Shown: in pieces, positions 11,351-23,221 of the stretch
How positions within the stretch are numbered: the first letter of the stretch is position 1
How the letters are laid out: every line of letters begins with the position of its first letter
Assembly (NCBI RefSeq): GCF_016920785.2
Contig: NW_024609857.1
Location: 12,686,716 to 12,750,715, forward strand
Reading direction: 5' to 3'
Origin: Ixodes scapularis
Lineage: Eukaryota > Arthropoda > Arachnida > Ixodida > Ixodidae
Length of the DNA: 64,000 nt
Program-made: the position numbers and the translations under genes
The notes under the pieces: model-generated
What the model saw: only the letters and a program-made list of their open reading frames with translations
What the model was told of the DNA's origin: nothing
The model's database searches: none

Positions 11351-11745
11351 TTAACAACTCAGGTGTCTGGTAGTGGCTGTTTCCACGTTCCAATCATCAA
11401 AAATCATGATCATAGTGGTCGTTTTAATGGTTCGATTTTTAATCTTTGCTTTCGTGGTTTATTTTTATCATACTTCATCAGCGGTTGAGTAGGCATGCCC
11501 TTTTATTGCACTGGCAGTAATATGAGCTGGTCTCTCGGCAGTTCTAATTTCAAAACCGGTCTGAACGTTTTCGACCGTAGCTGTGACCATTTCGACATTC
11601 GCTTTCCGTAATTGCGCACTAAAAAAATGCATCAAATAATTTTAGCTGCACGTCAGCCTTAATTATTGTTAAATAACGTATTCCAAGACTTCATTTTAGT
11701 AAGATGATATTGATAGGGAACTAGCTCCGCCATCGAAGCTATCTG

Positions 11746-11975
11746 TGTTGCAATGTTGCCGGCCCGAAATTCGCCCAGCCAGCGATCAGGGCAACACACG
11801 TTGTCCAACACAAGTCGCTGCTGTATTTGTTGCCGAAACCTGGCATACCGAGGCAACATTTTCGTTGTCATCCATGTGCTGCTGTTGCAGCGATGTGACA
11901 GGTTTGTCGGACAACACGGGGGGCGAGCGACAAGTCGCCCGACCGTTGGACAGCGTGTTGTGTTGCTGTTGCCAT
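11746..11975. repeat. GTTG-rich imperfect inverted repeat
   Basis: GTTGCCGG, GGGCAACACACGTTGTCCAA and, inverted near the other end, GTTGGACAGCGTGTTGTGTT indicate an old foldback element. The block at 10372-10520 (GTGTTGCCGGCGACTCTGTC, ACCATGTTGCTGTCGCCCGA) has related wording and may be a second, more diverged copy. Confidence 0.4.
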
Positions 11976-12652
11976 TGTGATGCCTCAGTGTGACAGAACC
12001 TCCAGAGCGTGCTCATCACGTGGGTCCGGACAGTCACTCGCACGCTCTTCTGGCTGTCGTCAAGGCCCCCCTCCCCCGTTGTCGTCAGTCCCCCAACCTC
12101 CCGGAAACAAAAAAGAGGAGGAGTCGATAGAAAAGAGGCAAGGAGGGAAGCCGTGTTGTTTGCGTGGTTGATGTCCTCACTGAAAACGGACGCGCGCAGC
12201 AGCAACTTTCACGGCATATGCCGTGAATTTAGAAATCGCCACGCTTCTCCAGTTATAAGTACAAAACGAGCGTGTTGGTAACGGTAATTCGCATGATCCG
12301 TCCCCCCTTTCTATGTATCTTCCTCATGTCTAATCTCCTGTTATGTTTGGATACCCCTTTACGTGGCAGCGTAAATGCACTCGGATTTTTCGAGAGTACA
12401 CTGGCGTCGGGCTCTGGTTCTAACGAATAAACGACGCCAAGCCGAAGGACGTCCTTGCGGCGAGTGCCAGTCTCCAGCTGGCACCAGGTGGCGAAACCGC
12501 ACAGTCGGAAGCATAAATCGACGCGTTCCTTCGTGTACACGGCGCCGCTATATCCGGCTAGCCGACAATACCAGTTCAGCAGCGAAGGAAGGAGCAGGCC
12601 GCGTCAAGGTCGAGCTCCACCGCACGCCTCCCTGCGCGCTCCTTCCACCCCT

Positions 12653-12832
12653 AAGCTGACAGTGCGGTGGGAGCTGCATGCTCGTCGCCACCAGTCATAA
12701 GTCTATCCTTCGCCACGTGCTCACACTCTCCCCCCAGTACCCACACGCAGAGAGTGCGGTCAGGTGATGGAAGGGAGGCGATCGATTGGTCCGGCGTGTG
12801 CGCAGCTCCCACCGTACTGTCAGCTTCCGGGT
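12653..12832. mobile_element. Foldback element with AGCTGACAGT(G/A)CGGTGGGAG TIRs
   Basis: AGCTGACAGTGCGGTGGGAG near 12655 is inverted at about 12808-12830 with one or two changes, enclosing about 130 bp. A single related arm is at 4126-4240. Confidence 0.6.
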
Positions 12833-13319
12833 GCACGGAGTAGCTCTGGCATTCCCGAAAGCCGCTGCTGAGGACAGCCGACGCTGCTGGCCACGCCACT
12901 CTCCTCGAAGGTATGCGAGCCGTCGAAGAGAAGAGCCGTTTTTGATGGTTGGAAGGCCTGTCCTCACGGACAGACGGGCCTCCGTTTTTCCGCGTGTATG
13001 TGTTTTTTGGCGGGAGCAACTGGCGTTTCTTCAGCTGCTTCCGGTGGCATTAAAGCGATTACAAAGGGGTTTCGTTGCCTTCCTTATATAAACGAATTCG
13101 GTGGGCTTCGCTAAAGCGCATTTGAAGGGTAACAACGAATTTTTGCTTATATCTGCACAAGAAAAAACTTTTTTAAAGCGTGTTGATTGAACATCGCTGC
13201 TAAGGATAACCCGTGAATAACCTATGTCGTGTCGTCTTTTTTGTCTCATTGTCGTTTATTGGTAATCCATCGTAGCGCACTTCAATTAAAACATGAAAAA
13301 GTCGTATTTTTCGCCCAGA

Positions 13320-13715
13320 ATGTGCGAAAAAGGGTATCACGTTACACCCTTTTGTCCCATATAATACACCCCAAAACTTCAATTCGACGTACAGCGCCCT
13401 ATAGTCGAACATATGGCCCCAAATTTTACGAGGGGCTTGATAACGGTGCGATATAACTTATTAAATTGCTAAAGTACGTATCAAAGACCACATAAAGAAA
13501 ACACGGAGCTTTTGCAATACGGCCAAGAAAACTCCGATAATTTTTTTTGTAGTCAATAATACGTACATCAGCTATCTTAAGAAGTTGTACCACACGGCTC
13601 TCAAGCCCCTCGTAAACTTTGGGGCCGCCTGTTCGATTATGGGGCGCTGTACGTCGAATTAAAGGTTTGGGGTGTATTATATGGGACAAGGGGTGTAATA
13701 ATACACCTTTTTTTC
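13320..13715. mobile_element. Inverted-repeat element, about 100-bp arms
   Basis: The left arm (about 13320-13440: TTGTCCCATATAATACACCC, AATTCGACGTACAGCGCCC, ACGAGGGGCTTGA) returns inverted at 13601-13715. About 160 bp of AT-rich sequence separates the arms. The element appears to be inserted in copy A of the repeat at 13716-14212. Confidence 0.7.
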
Positions 13716-14212
13716 TGAGAGTGTGGAGCACGGTCGCGCAATGCGGGTGGAATGGTTCCGTCACGTACCCGAGGGCGGAGGTGCGGCGTGGTTAATTCTT
13801 ATAGACGTCCTGGTTGGCGTCGTGGATGCCTCTGACGACCACCACCTGTGATCCGTGATCCGTGAAGTAAATGAGTAAGCGCGATGGAAGTTTCTAAACC
13901 CATCCAACATTACGCGTAGAAACTGGATGCCGGAAAAATAGGATTTCGCACAAAGCGAGGATTGTTTGGAAACAACTATTTGAAGCAGACTACACGAAGA
14001 TTCTCTCTTCGTCGCGCCATTCTTGACGGGACGCCAGGGGCTGCCCTCTTCACGAGCCTCGTATGACGTGAAGTCCCGACTTCCCTCTCCTTGAACCAGG
14101 AGGGGAGAGAAGAAAGGTTTTTCCCTTTCTTTGCGCACGCCACGACGGCAGTCCACGAGGTCGATATGTCTGTAAAGTGTCGCCCGCAAGACCATCGCTT
14201 TGAAACAACCAT
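13716..14212 (-). repeat. Unclassified long dispersed repeat, copy A
   Basis: Shared with 20440-21125 in order: GCGATGCGGGTG-like start, GTGCGGCGTGGTTAATTCT, GGCGTCGTGGATGCC, GACGACCACCACCTGTGATC, CCATCCAACATTAC, GGATTTCGCACAAAGCGAGG, and CAGTCCACGAGGTCGATATG. A minus-strand open frame runs through it but is not conserved with copy B in a coding-like way. Strand is arbitrary. Confidence 0.65.
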
Positions 14213-14411
14213 ACATATACGTAAAGCCTACAAAAAACGAGTTACTTGTACCTAGTTACTATTTTCGGTAACGAGTAACGGTATTTCGTTACTTTTAAGG
14301 AGCAACGTGTACAACACCGCTTAAATGGCCTTGTTTTTATTCTAGACTGAGTAGCGTCTATTGTGACAAAGGCAGATGGGCAACCCGAAAAACAACTAAA
14401 CAGTATGACAA

Positions 14412-14485
14412 TACAGCAACGTATATCGCTGAACACGTCAGTCGAACAGTTTGACTGACGTGTGGTAGCGATAAACGTTGCTGTA
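14412..14485 (+). ncRNA. miRNA-like hairpin (speculative)
   Basis: Two arms of about 32 nt (14412-14443 and 14453-14485) are complementary apart from one mismatch and one small asymmetric internal loop, joined by a 9-nt loop. Size and near-complete pairing resemble a pre-miRNA. Because it lies inside a hAT relic, a MITE-derived hairpin is the simpler explanation. Expression is not known. Confidence 0.25.
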
Positions 14486-14660
14486 CTGAACTCTACAGCT
14501 GGGAATGTCCTTCAACCAGCGAGCACAATCAGGTTCGTTGGTTGAACCTACTAGAAACGGGTACGGGCCGAATGAAAACCCGGAGGTTGCGAACACGGGA
14601 AGGCACATAACCCATTACCCGCTGTCTTCAACGAAGGCGCGAATCTCGAAGATTCATTAG

Positions 14661-14810
14661 CTCTTCCTGAAGCACAACACTGCCGTTCCTTCGAGCGCGT
14701 CGGTAGAACGACTCTTCAGCGTCGCCGGAGATGTATTTTCAAGGAAGCGGAGAAACATAACTGATGAAAACTTCGAGAGGCAGCTGCTGCTTAAGGGCAA
14801 TGACTACTAA
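14661..14810 (+). pseudogene. hAT transposase, C-terminal dimerisation segment
   Basis: After a stop at 14658 the frame is open for about 49 codons and reads VPSSASVERLFSVAGDVFSR then KRRNITDENFERQLLLKGN before a TAA at 14808. The SS.S.ERLFS..G motif followed by a basic patch and a leucine-rich LLLK helix is the hallmark of the hAT C-terminal (Dimer_Tnp_hAT) domain. There is no start codon, and neither the zinc-finger nor the DDE region is present nearby. Confidence 0.75.
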
Positions 14811-14999
14811 AAAGAAAACAAGAAACCATGAAAGAAAAACAGTTGTGTATTTGGTCGTCAAAGTAAAGTGGAAAGTAACTCGTTACTTTTGAAGTAACTC
14901 GCGCGTTCCTTTTGAGAATCGGTAACGAGTAACGTATTTAGTTACTTTTTGAGCGAGTAACGAGTAACAGTATTTAGTTACTTTTTTGGGTAACCTGTA

Positions 15000-17190
15000 C
15001 ATGTCTCGAAAAAACCAACTAACCCAATTCCAAGCACTATTAGAGCGACCGAATGCGGCTGAAAGACGTCACTCCCTTCCTCCAAGAAATGCGTACGTGG
15101 GAAAAAATCGTAGTGGTCATGTCTCTGGGGACAGGCCTTGACACAATCAGAACAAACCACCGTTTCCAACGCGATGACTAGAGCTACAGAAGGTGGATAC
15201 TTGGATCTGTTTTTTTTTTTTGTTTTTTTTTCCTAAGTGTCCTTTATTATAATATATTATGGAATGGAAGCTGGGAGTGGGATAACCCGATGATTTCTTT
15301 ACTGAAATTAGGTCATTTAAACATGATTTTGAGGCAGGTCTAGTACAGCAAGGGTCAATATATACTGGCTGATGGTAATCTTCCTTTTTTATATTGTTGC
15401 TTGTGCGGCTCTATGGTGCAGTATCTAGTTACCGCAACAACGAGCCCGACTGAATGAATGACTTCCTGCCAAAAAATATTCTTGGTTCTTTTTGTTTCAG
15501 AAAAGAGAGCTGTCTTCTCCTGGGGCCAGTCCATACGCCGGTAAAAGAAAGTAGCTGAGAAGGAAATAGAAATATTGTCTAATAGATGCCGCGTTCGCCT
15601 TCAAAACCAGAGTTCGCAAGAACAAATCAGACACCTGTCTCGTACTCATATAGTAATAACGGGGTAAGTTGTGCTGTCACTCAAGAAAATGCAGAACACC
15701 GGCTACTATTTTTCTGTAGTACTTCAAACGCGACAAGTGCGCGTGCATAGCTTCGCTCGGTGCTCAGTGCGTACGAATGCGTGAGCTCCCATAGCATTTC
15801 CTTCATTGTCCCATTATAGAAACAATCCGAAAGTTGCCAAACTAGAATATTCCAACGGATGTATATATTGTGGCGGCCATGTTCGCAATTATATCCCCTC
15901 TATGATCAGTCGCAGAAAAGATATGCTTAGGATGTCCTCCTTTTCCCCGTCGTTTTTCTTTTCACATGAGCCCCAAATGGAAAAGCAGCAGTCGGTCGAC
16001 TATGCAAGAGCTAAAGAGCAGGATTAACAACCATATTTTACGAAATCGCCAATGAAATCAAATTTTGAAGAATAAAAAAGTTATCGGTGCGTGACTCATA
16101 CTTGTTATTATCTCAAATACTGTACCCAAGCTACTTATGCAAACAAAAGAGGGTTTTTAGAGCTGCAGGCTAAACGGGCTTCTTAATATAAAAAAAGGAA
16201 AAAACGATTACCACAATAAACACAGAGAGGTTTCTCGTGTCCTTCTGTGCCTCTTCCTTTTTTTTTTTTCTTTTTAAGTTCAGTCACCTTCTAATGCAGT
16301 GTTTGGGTCTTCTACTTGTGTATTTGGTTAACTCGAACTCCGGATGCATATGGACTTTGGCTCTAAGTAAAACAATCTGTCCAAGGTGTGTATAATAAAA
16401 TCACCAAGAGATGTGATTTTCTGCGATGTGACTATACCAGAACGACCTTTTCTTTTTTTGGTAGCATCCACCAATGCGATACTACTCATTGTATTGGGAC
16501 TGCATAGACGAGCACTGCGATTGCGTTTTCTTCGCTTATGTTGCTTACAAATATAGCGTTCGAGTGTCACTAATATGCAAATTTAGCATTCTAGTGTCGA
16601 TATTGAGGAATACACAAATATCTTCAGATGTAATTAAAATAAATCACTAAGTATTTACAGTCCACTTAAGATATTTCGCAGGAAAAGTAACTGCACTAAT
16701 AATCTTAATACTTTTTAAGCAGGTATTTAATAACTTATCTTAAATATTTTCCACGAGTAGCTTGTCCAACATTGGTGCAGCTGAATATATTGTGTAAAAG
16801 GAGAATGTATTCACAAATGTTGTTGTATTATTTCAGTGAAAAGTATGCCACTTATACTTCAAACATTCACTCCTGCTTCTTTTCCCAACGGGCAGCCAGT
16901 ATTGATGAATAAAGGAATAAAAACAAATAACCTTGTCGCGAATTATAGTGTTTGTAGTTCCCTTGACTGCCATGTGATCTCGTAGCATTATGATCATACA
17001 ATAGCTAAACGTTATGCCAAGGTTTGTCTCTTGTGGCCTAATGTTTATTTTACTTCGCCGAAACTTGAGAGTTACATGAAACAAAAATGCTGCGAGAGTA
17101 ATTTACATATCGAGTTTTAAAACCAAGATTTGTCATTCATGAATGGAGGACATAAGTATGAGGAATATAGGTTAAAAAGAAAGTAAGCAT
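15000..17190. other. No gene seen; AT-rich intergenic or intronic DNA
   Basis: Only short reading frames without motifs, a few poly-T runs (15211 and 16259) and AT-rich stretches. Nothing repeated elsewhere in the window was recognised. Confidence 0.5.
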
Positions 17191-17197
17191 TATTTTA

Positions 17198-19412
17198 ATG
17201 CTATTATGGGAGCAGTTTTACACTATAGAGTACATCAATGTCAAGGGGCAATTTAATTGCGAACTTTCTGATAATTATAGACCACTTTCCGGATTATTAA
17301 AAAAAAACTCGATAAATAATGTGCTTCTGACCATTATCAATGATGTTTTAGAAACGGGAAAGATCCCTACCGAATTAAAACAAACTTCAGTGGCTCCTCT
17401 TTACAAAGGTAGCGTAAAAGACCAAGTTTCCTCTCTTGCCATTTCCCAGATTCTCCAAAAACACCTTTTTGTTGGTATGACTGGCTTTCTTGACAAGCAT
17501 TCCATTATATCGTCACGTTAATACGGGTTCGTAGCTGGTCGTGGCACAATTGATCTCCTTGAAAAATATTCTGACACCTTGCATTACTCTTTTGAGAATA
17601 AAATGTACACGTGTGCGCTGTTCATTGACGTTGCAAAGGCATTTGACCCTGTAAACCACGACACCCTTTTGTATAAACTATGCAGGGTGGGCTTTCGAAG
17701 GCCGTTCTATTCCTTGCTCAGCAATTTTCTTTCAGATCACACCCAGGTCGTGCCCTTGGGCAACTCTCGCAGCTCACAGGTCTGCTTAACATCCGGGGTC
17801 CCACGGGGCTCTATTCTATATCGCCGCTACTATTTAACATATACGTCAATGATTTACCAGCTGCAGTCACAAGCTCAACGGTACTATAATATGTTGATGA
17901 TACTGCTTTATTTGCTAGACATCTGATATACGAGCGTGCAATCAAAATACTGCACGCGGACGCGATAGCAGTCATGGACTGGTTTTCGGCAAATAAGCTG
18001 CGAGTGAACACTTCTAAAACAAAACTTGTATGTTTCTGTAAGCCTCTGGAAGTCGTCAACTTGTCTTCATTTTTTCTTCATGAATCTAATTGCCTATGTA
18101 CCGATTGCCAACCCGTTCAGCATGTTAGCTTCATTAAGTACCTCGGAATCTACTTTGTTTGTGATTTATCATGGCGAACATATATGTCTTACTTAATTAT
18201 GCTAACGGTTACGAACTGTTTCTTGTTTAATGTTTAGTTTAAAGTTTTTTTGTACGTTTATCTATAAGAAACATTATGCATGCCCTGGCGTACAGTTTAC
18301 TGAGCTCTGGCATTACAGTCCTCTTCAAGTGTCCTCTCCTATGGCACACATGAATCGACCGCATTTCGCGTGCTCTTCTAAAAAGCGTTGCTTACCGCAC
18401 GGAATACTCATCGAATGATAACTTGTTCGCCTCGCTTGAGCTACTGTCGTTCTACTCTATATTTCTACAAACGCTCATCCGGAAACACTTCTGGGGGAGC
18501 GAGTTTAAAATCATCTCGACACCAGTCTGTGAGCTTCGAGCAGCTCCACGTTTTCATACCAGCAAGTACTGGCTATGGTGAAAGTTTCCGCGAATATTAT
18601 GTGCCGAACGTTTTCAATACTATTCCAGACTCTCTGCTTTCCCTGACCTCCAACAAAATACTGAAGAAAGGCCTTAGATATTTGTTTTCTGACGTGTTGC
18701 GACAGCTATCATGATAGCAATGGGACGCCCTACCCTGGGCAACTATATTCTCCTTCTTTTTATTTTCATTTCTACACACAACCTTATTGCTTACCTCCAA
18801 CGTTTTCAAAATGTCAGGTCTATTTTTTTTTATTTTTGTTTGCCTTTGCGCCAGTTTTGTTTCTCTGTGTTATTTTTGTGTGTGTGTGTGTGTTTTTTGT
18901 TTTTTCTATCAACACAGGCTTCTTCGCTTTGCTCCTTTCCCGAAATGTTACTGTTCGCTAAATACCTCTTCGAACCCTGGAACCTGTGTCATAGAAAAAC
19001 GGTAACAAGAGAGTGCGTTTTTTTTTTTGTTTTTTTTTGTTTTTTTTTTTTAAATACGATTGCTAACTCTCCTCAGCCACATCTTCGAGAAGCACTTTTC
19101 TATTCGTCGTGGTGCTGTAGCATATGACAACGTGCGTGCGCGTGTGCATTTTGTATTTATTTCACTTTTTTTATATTGTAACTCTTCCACCTTTCAAAGA
19201 ACTGCACTGTGTTTCCAACAGAACTGTAGCATTTCCATACACATGAATTTTTTTTAAATTTTGTTTATAGAGCTGCTTTTCTTACTCATGTTTGCTTTTT
19301 TATTAGTGCAATCTTTGGACCTGGTCTTACAAGCCCTTGCTGGCTTTGACCAGTCCGACATCAACTCTGCCAGATCTGCATTCCTGAATAAATTATTATT
19401 ATTATTATTATT
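17198..19412 (+). mobile_element. 5'-truncated CR1/Jockey-like LINE
   Basis: This non-LTR retrotransposon copy has a decayed reverse-transcriptase frame (about 17240-18714), a long T-rich 3' UTR, and a terminal AATAAATTATTATT-type (ATT)n tail at about 19388-19412. The simple-repeat tail and absence of LTRs indicate target-primed reverse transcription. The 5' part (endonuclease and ORF1) is missing. Similar tails occur at 42708-42726 and 63163-63178. Confidence 0.8.
17240..18714 (+). pseudogene. LINE reverse transcriptase, dead copy
   Basis: RT motifs appear in order across two frames: NYRPLS, QTSVAPLYKG, YGFVAGRGT, motif A (CALFIDVAKAFD, D at about 17628), motif B (SGVPRGS..SPLLFNIYVND) and motif C YVDD (about 17891-17902). 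WFSANKLRVNTSKTK and a C-terminal FNTIPDSLL segment ending in TGA at about 18712 follow. Disruptions are an in-frame stop at 17519, a frameshift near 17815, a TAA directly before YVDD (17887-17889) and more breaks around 18237. The clade (CR1/Jockey-like) is judged from motif wording only. Confidence 0.85.
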
Positions 19413-20439
19413 CTTTTTTATTATTATAATATATATGAAACAATCGCTCCGAAACTACAAAGGGAGAAGCATTAAAGTAAGTTATAAAGTAGACATTGCG
19501 GCGATATTACACACGTGTTGTTTGTTACCACTAGAAGCTAAGTGAGGATAATATTCCTTAAATTAATGTATACGTTCAATTAAAAATAGTAATGATGAAC
19601 TGATATCGATACCTTAAACCATGGTGTAGTCTGGCTTTTTTCTATAAACATTTTGATCGTACGTTTTGTTTTTATGCCCTTTTCGTCATTTTGAGTACCA
19701 GGAACGAAATGACGAAGCTTGAAAAATGCGAATGCAACGTAACTCAACAAACAAAAACCATTTCCTCTCCCACACGAAAAAAACAAAAAGAAACAGAAGC
19801 ACGCGCAGGACATTGATCTAGACAGCGGTATGTAAGGCTGGTAAAATGAGATATGGGGAAAAATGAAATATTTTGAGTTTAGCGCTATCTGTATTGGAAT
19901 CTTGCAATATGATTAATTTGATACTTTGCTGACATGTGGCAGTACTTATCTGCTTTACTATACAAAAAAAAATCTGCTACAATAAGTAAAAAAATGTCGC
20001 CAAAAAAAAATTCACGGTTATTCATTATGGGTTGACGAACCAGAAATATGTGGTAAAATTCTGCACTTGCTTTTTTCTTGGGGGAAGGGGGGGGCAGGGG
20101 GGGGGGGTTGAGGGGGGGGTGAGTTTGAAAAAAAAAAATACTACCGTGTCAAGTGAATTTCTTATTTAATTTGTGCATTTTATTAGCTGACTGGGGATAA
20201 CATTTTATCGTTCTACGTCTTTAATGTTATGATTATAAAATTGTCTAAGTAAGAGTATATGCAAGGCGTAAAACGCGTCAATATCGTCATCAACAAGCGT
20301 AAACAGATTTTTGACAGGTTCAGTGCGTGTCCTCAAGCTATAACATCTACTTAAATGTCTACGATGGTCCGAACGTATAAAAAATATATATCTTTTTTTT
20401 TCGCCCAAAATGTACGAAGAAATGAAAGCGATATCTGTA
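19413..20439. other. No gene seen; AT-rich with G-rich block
   Basis: AT-rich sequence with a G-rich stretch at 20080-20122 (runs of 7-9 G) and poly-A runs. No supported coding sequence. Confidence 0.5.
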
Positions 20440-21125
20440 GCACGCTCGCGCGATGCGGGTGTAATGGAGCCGTCACGTACACCCGCCGGCAATATGAAGG
20501 TGAACGCCTTACCTGGTTTCTTGCCTGTTCTACGGCTCCCTAAAGCTATATTAACTCTCAACGTCTCCGATGGTACGTGGCTTGGGGTTTAAACTTTGCG
20601 TTCTAGCCCTCTTCTGAAACAGAGCTTCTTCCAAAACTTGCAGGAGCGTCAAAAACAAGAAGAGGGATGTTCACCTTCCTATCGCTCACGGGTGTGCCTG
20701 AGGATGGAAGTGCGGCGTGGTTCATTCTCATAGTCGTGGTGGTCGGCGTCGTGGATGCCACTGACGACTGCCACCAGTGATCCGTGAAGAAGGTAAGCGC
20801 GGTAGAAGTTCCTAAAACCATCCAACTTTACCCGTAGCATCTGGACACTGCCAAAGTGGGATTTCGCAATAACGCGAGGAACGTTTGAAAACAAGTCTTT
20901 CAAGCAGACGACAGGAAAACTCTACCTTCGTCGCGTCGTATACTGGCGGGATGCCGGGGCTCCCCACTTTTCTCTCTTCGCGCTGCGGGGCCGACGGGAA
21001 AACCCGACTTCCTCCTTGGCCCGAAGACAAGAGTGGAGAGTAGGTTTTTTTCATAGCCGCGCGACGACAGCCCACGAGGTCGAAATCTGCAAAATGTCGC
21101 ATGTGAAGCAATCGCCTTAAAACAG
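20440..21125 (-). repeat. Unclassified long dispersed repeat, copy B
   Basis: Colinear with 13716-14212 (GTGCGGCGTGGTTCATTCTC, GGATGCCACTGACGACTGCC, CCATCCAACTTTACCCGTAG, GGATTTCGCAATAACGCGAG, CAGCCCACGAGGTCGAAATC). It carries about 190 bp extra at 20500-20690. Upstream TTTCGCCCAAAATGTACGAA (20398) matches sequence before the element nested in copy A, extending the family leftward. Confidence 0.65.
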
Positions 21126-22526
21126 CTGGGGCTTCATGGAACGAAAAGGGCATGAAGAAGGCGCTTGAAAGTGTGCATCAGCAGCGTCAGTCTATTCGTG
21201 ATGGAGCCAAAGCTGTTCCAAATAGCGTGAACGGGAATTCTTGAAAAGTAAAAGGTAAGTGCATTGAAAAAGTACATTCGGATACGAACGAAAAATCGTT
21301 CCGATCAGAGGAAAAAAAAAGAGCTAGTTGGTCGAGCATATTGTGTGTATGGAGAAGTAACTTTTTTGGGCTCTCGCATTGATGGAAAAGGATATTCTTA
21401 CACATACAGTCAAACAAATGAAACCGAGGAAGAATGTTATTCAGATCGAAAGGAGTAATAGTCTTGCAGACTCTACGCGTTCACTGAATAAGTCGGTAAA
21501 ACGTAAGCGTTCTGCAAACCTCGCGACGTGCGCCACTGTGACTCGCAGTGGCACACGTATGCGTAAGCATGGAGGAAAACAGCGCCGCGTTTTGTGTGAA
21601 TGTAATGCACAGTGTGCGAATAGTGGGCTCACAAAAATTGTGTTGGGTGCCCCCAGAGTAGTTAAATTGTTCCACATGGAGGAACTGAGCTGCCTCTATT
21701 CTTTGACAGGGTGTCTCATTTTGCCCCTCTAGCTTTTCTTGTCTTGCATCGGGACTCGGGTGAAATAAGATATTTGTGACTTTTTATTGTCAATATCTCA
21801 CAGCACTACTAACTCGAGTCTAGTAATTTTTACTTTCAGCAATATCAAAACGGCAAAAAAAAAGCCGTTTGTAGAGTTTTTTTTTTTTTTTTTTATTCAC
21901 AATAGAATAAAAAGTACAATGCCCGTCCTGACGCTTTTTTTGTGCTCCACAGAAACAGTGATGTAATTCCTCCCGCTGCCTGGCAGTTATTCTGACTTCG
22001 AAAAGTCCATCAACGTGATTACATATTAATTATTTAATTATAGCAACGTCTACATTTCTATGCGCAAGCATGAAACATCATTCTAATTATAGTCTCAAAT
22101 GCGTTTAGGAAAGCAAGAAAATGTTAACGACGCATAACTCTAAAAATATCCGCTACTGTTTAGAGCAACGACGCCTTATGGTGAATTCCACTGGTAGGCT
22201 CGGAGCGGTTTCCGCCGGAGAGAGTGTGTCGTTCAAAATGGCCGCTGCTCGAACGTGCCAGGGCTCCAATTGTCCAGCTGGTCCCACTGAAAAATCAAAA
22301 TGCGACACAGGGGCGAGCGCATTCGATCGAGGAGTCCACGGCACTAATGGAGAGGAAGAGGTCCGTGTTCGCCTCCGTCCCACACCTTTCGACCGTCTCG
22401 GTGCGGCGGGGCATGTAGCACAGCGATCGTCATCGGTGGAGCTACGATTGCTGGTAAGACTTTCAGAAACACAAAGAGATAGCTTGCACGGTCGCTGCCT
22501 AGTCTGTTCTTGCTTTATTATATTAA

Positions 22527-22665
22527 AGGCCGACGACCAGACTCGATCTTCTGCAAGGCAGAAGATCCTCCTCACCATGGGGGAGGAGGAAACAGGCCAC
22601 GGTGGACAGTGTAGAAGGGGAGAGAGGAGGAAGCGAGGGAAAAGTGGAAAGCATGAACTGGTCGT
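22527..22665. mobile_element. Foldback with purine-rich arm
   Basis: GACGACCAG near 22531 pairs with CTGGTCGTC near 22663, and TCTTCTGCAAGGCAGAAGA forms an inner hairpin. GAGGAGGAAGCGAGGGAAAA plus GTGGAAAGCATGAACT is close to a block at about 27945-27980, indicating a shared family. Confidence 0.5.
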
Positions 22666-22729
22666 CATTCATTAAGAAAACAAAAACAAAACAAAGCCGG
22701 CGGCATATTGTGGATAACAATGAGTACAC

Positions 22730-22910
22730 CCTTTTCAAAAGTCCGAGCCACCTCCTGTCTGTCATTGCTTGATCACGTACCCAGAGCATGTATTTGGAAA
22801 CGAGGGCTGCGTCAGCGTTCGGCAGGCACTCGGATCTAACCACACGTCGCGTGACCAAGCAACAATGGCGACCGTCAGTGTTGCTAGATGGGCTTTCGAA
22901 AAAAAAAATG
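22730..22910 (+). repeat. Unclassified dispersed repeat, copy 2
   Basis: It starts with TTTTCAAAAGTCCGAGCCA and contains CTGCGTCAGCGTTCGGCAGG, CACTCGGATCTAA, CAACAATGGCGACCGTCAG and GTTGCTAGATGG, in the order seen at 2895-3075 and 39722-39870. Confidence 0.55.
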
Positions 22911-23221
22911 GATAAAGAAGCGTTACTTTTGAGTTATCGTTACGTGTTGCTTTCAAGCCACAGTAACCAGTAAAGTAATGCATTACTTTTTGGAGGAGTG
23001 TACGACTAAAGGAATTTCGTTCTGTTATTTGTTAGAACGAAACGTGTACATGATTGACCAAGACAAATCTCTGCGGACTGGGTTCCCAGCGCCTGAGGTA
23101 TACCACGCTCCGGCGTCCTCTCTTCCGCTTCGTGCTTCGTGCCGATGGAATAGTATAACGGGCATTGTTCGCTTCGTCGATCCCGTCTTCTGTTTCAGGA
23201 AGGAAACCGGCAGAGAAACAG

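Larger units (their letters stand above)
14237..14995 (+). mobile_element. hAT-superfamily transposon relic
   Basis: The interval is bounded by inverted, internally repeated arms made of GTAACGAGTAACG/CGTTACT units (14237-14300 and 14885-14990). Such subterminal units are typical of one hAT lineage. The centre encodes a hAT C-terminal dimerisation segment (14661-14810). The upstream catalytic part is absent, so this is an internally deleted copy. A strong hairpin (14412-14485) lies in the left half. Related arms without coding sequence occur near 31500-31640, 41864-42390 and 46615-46770. Confidence 0.65.
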
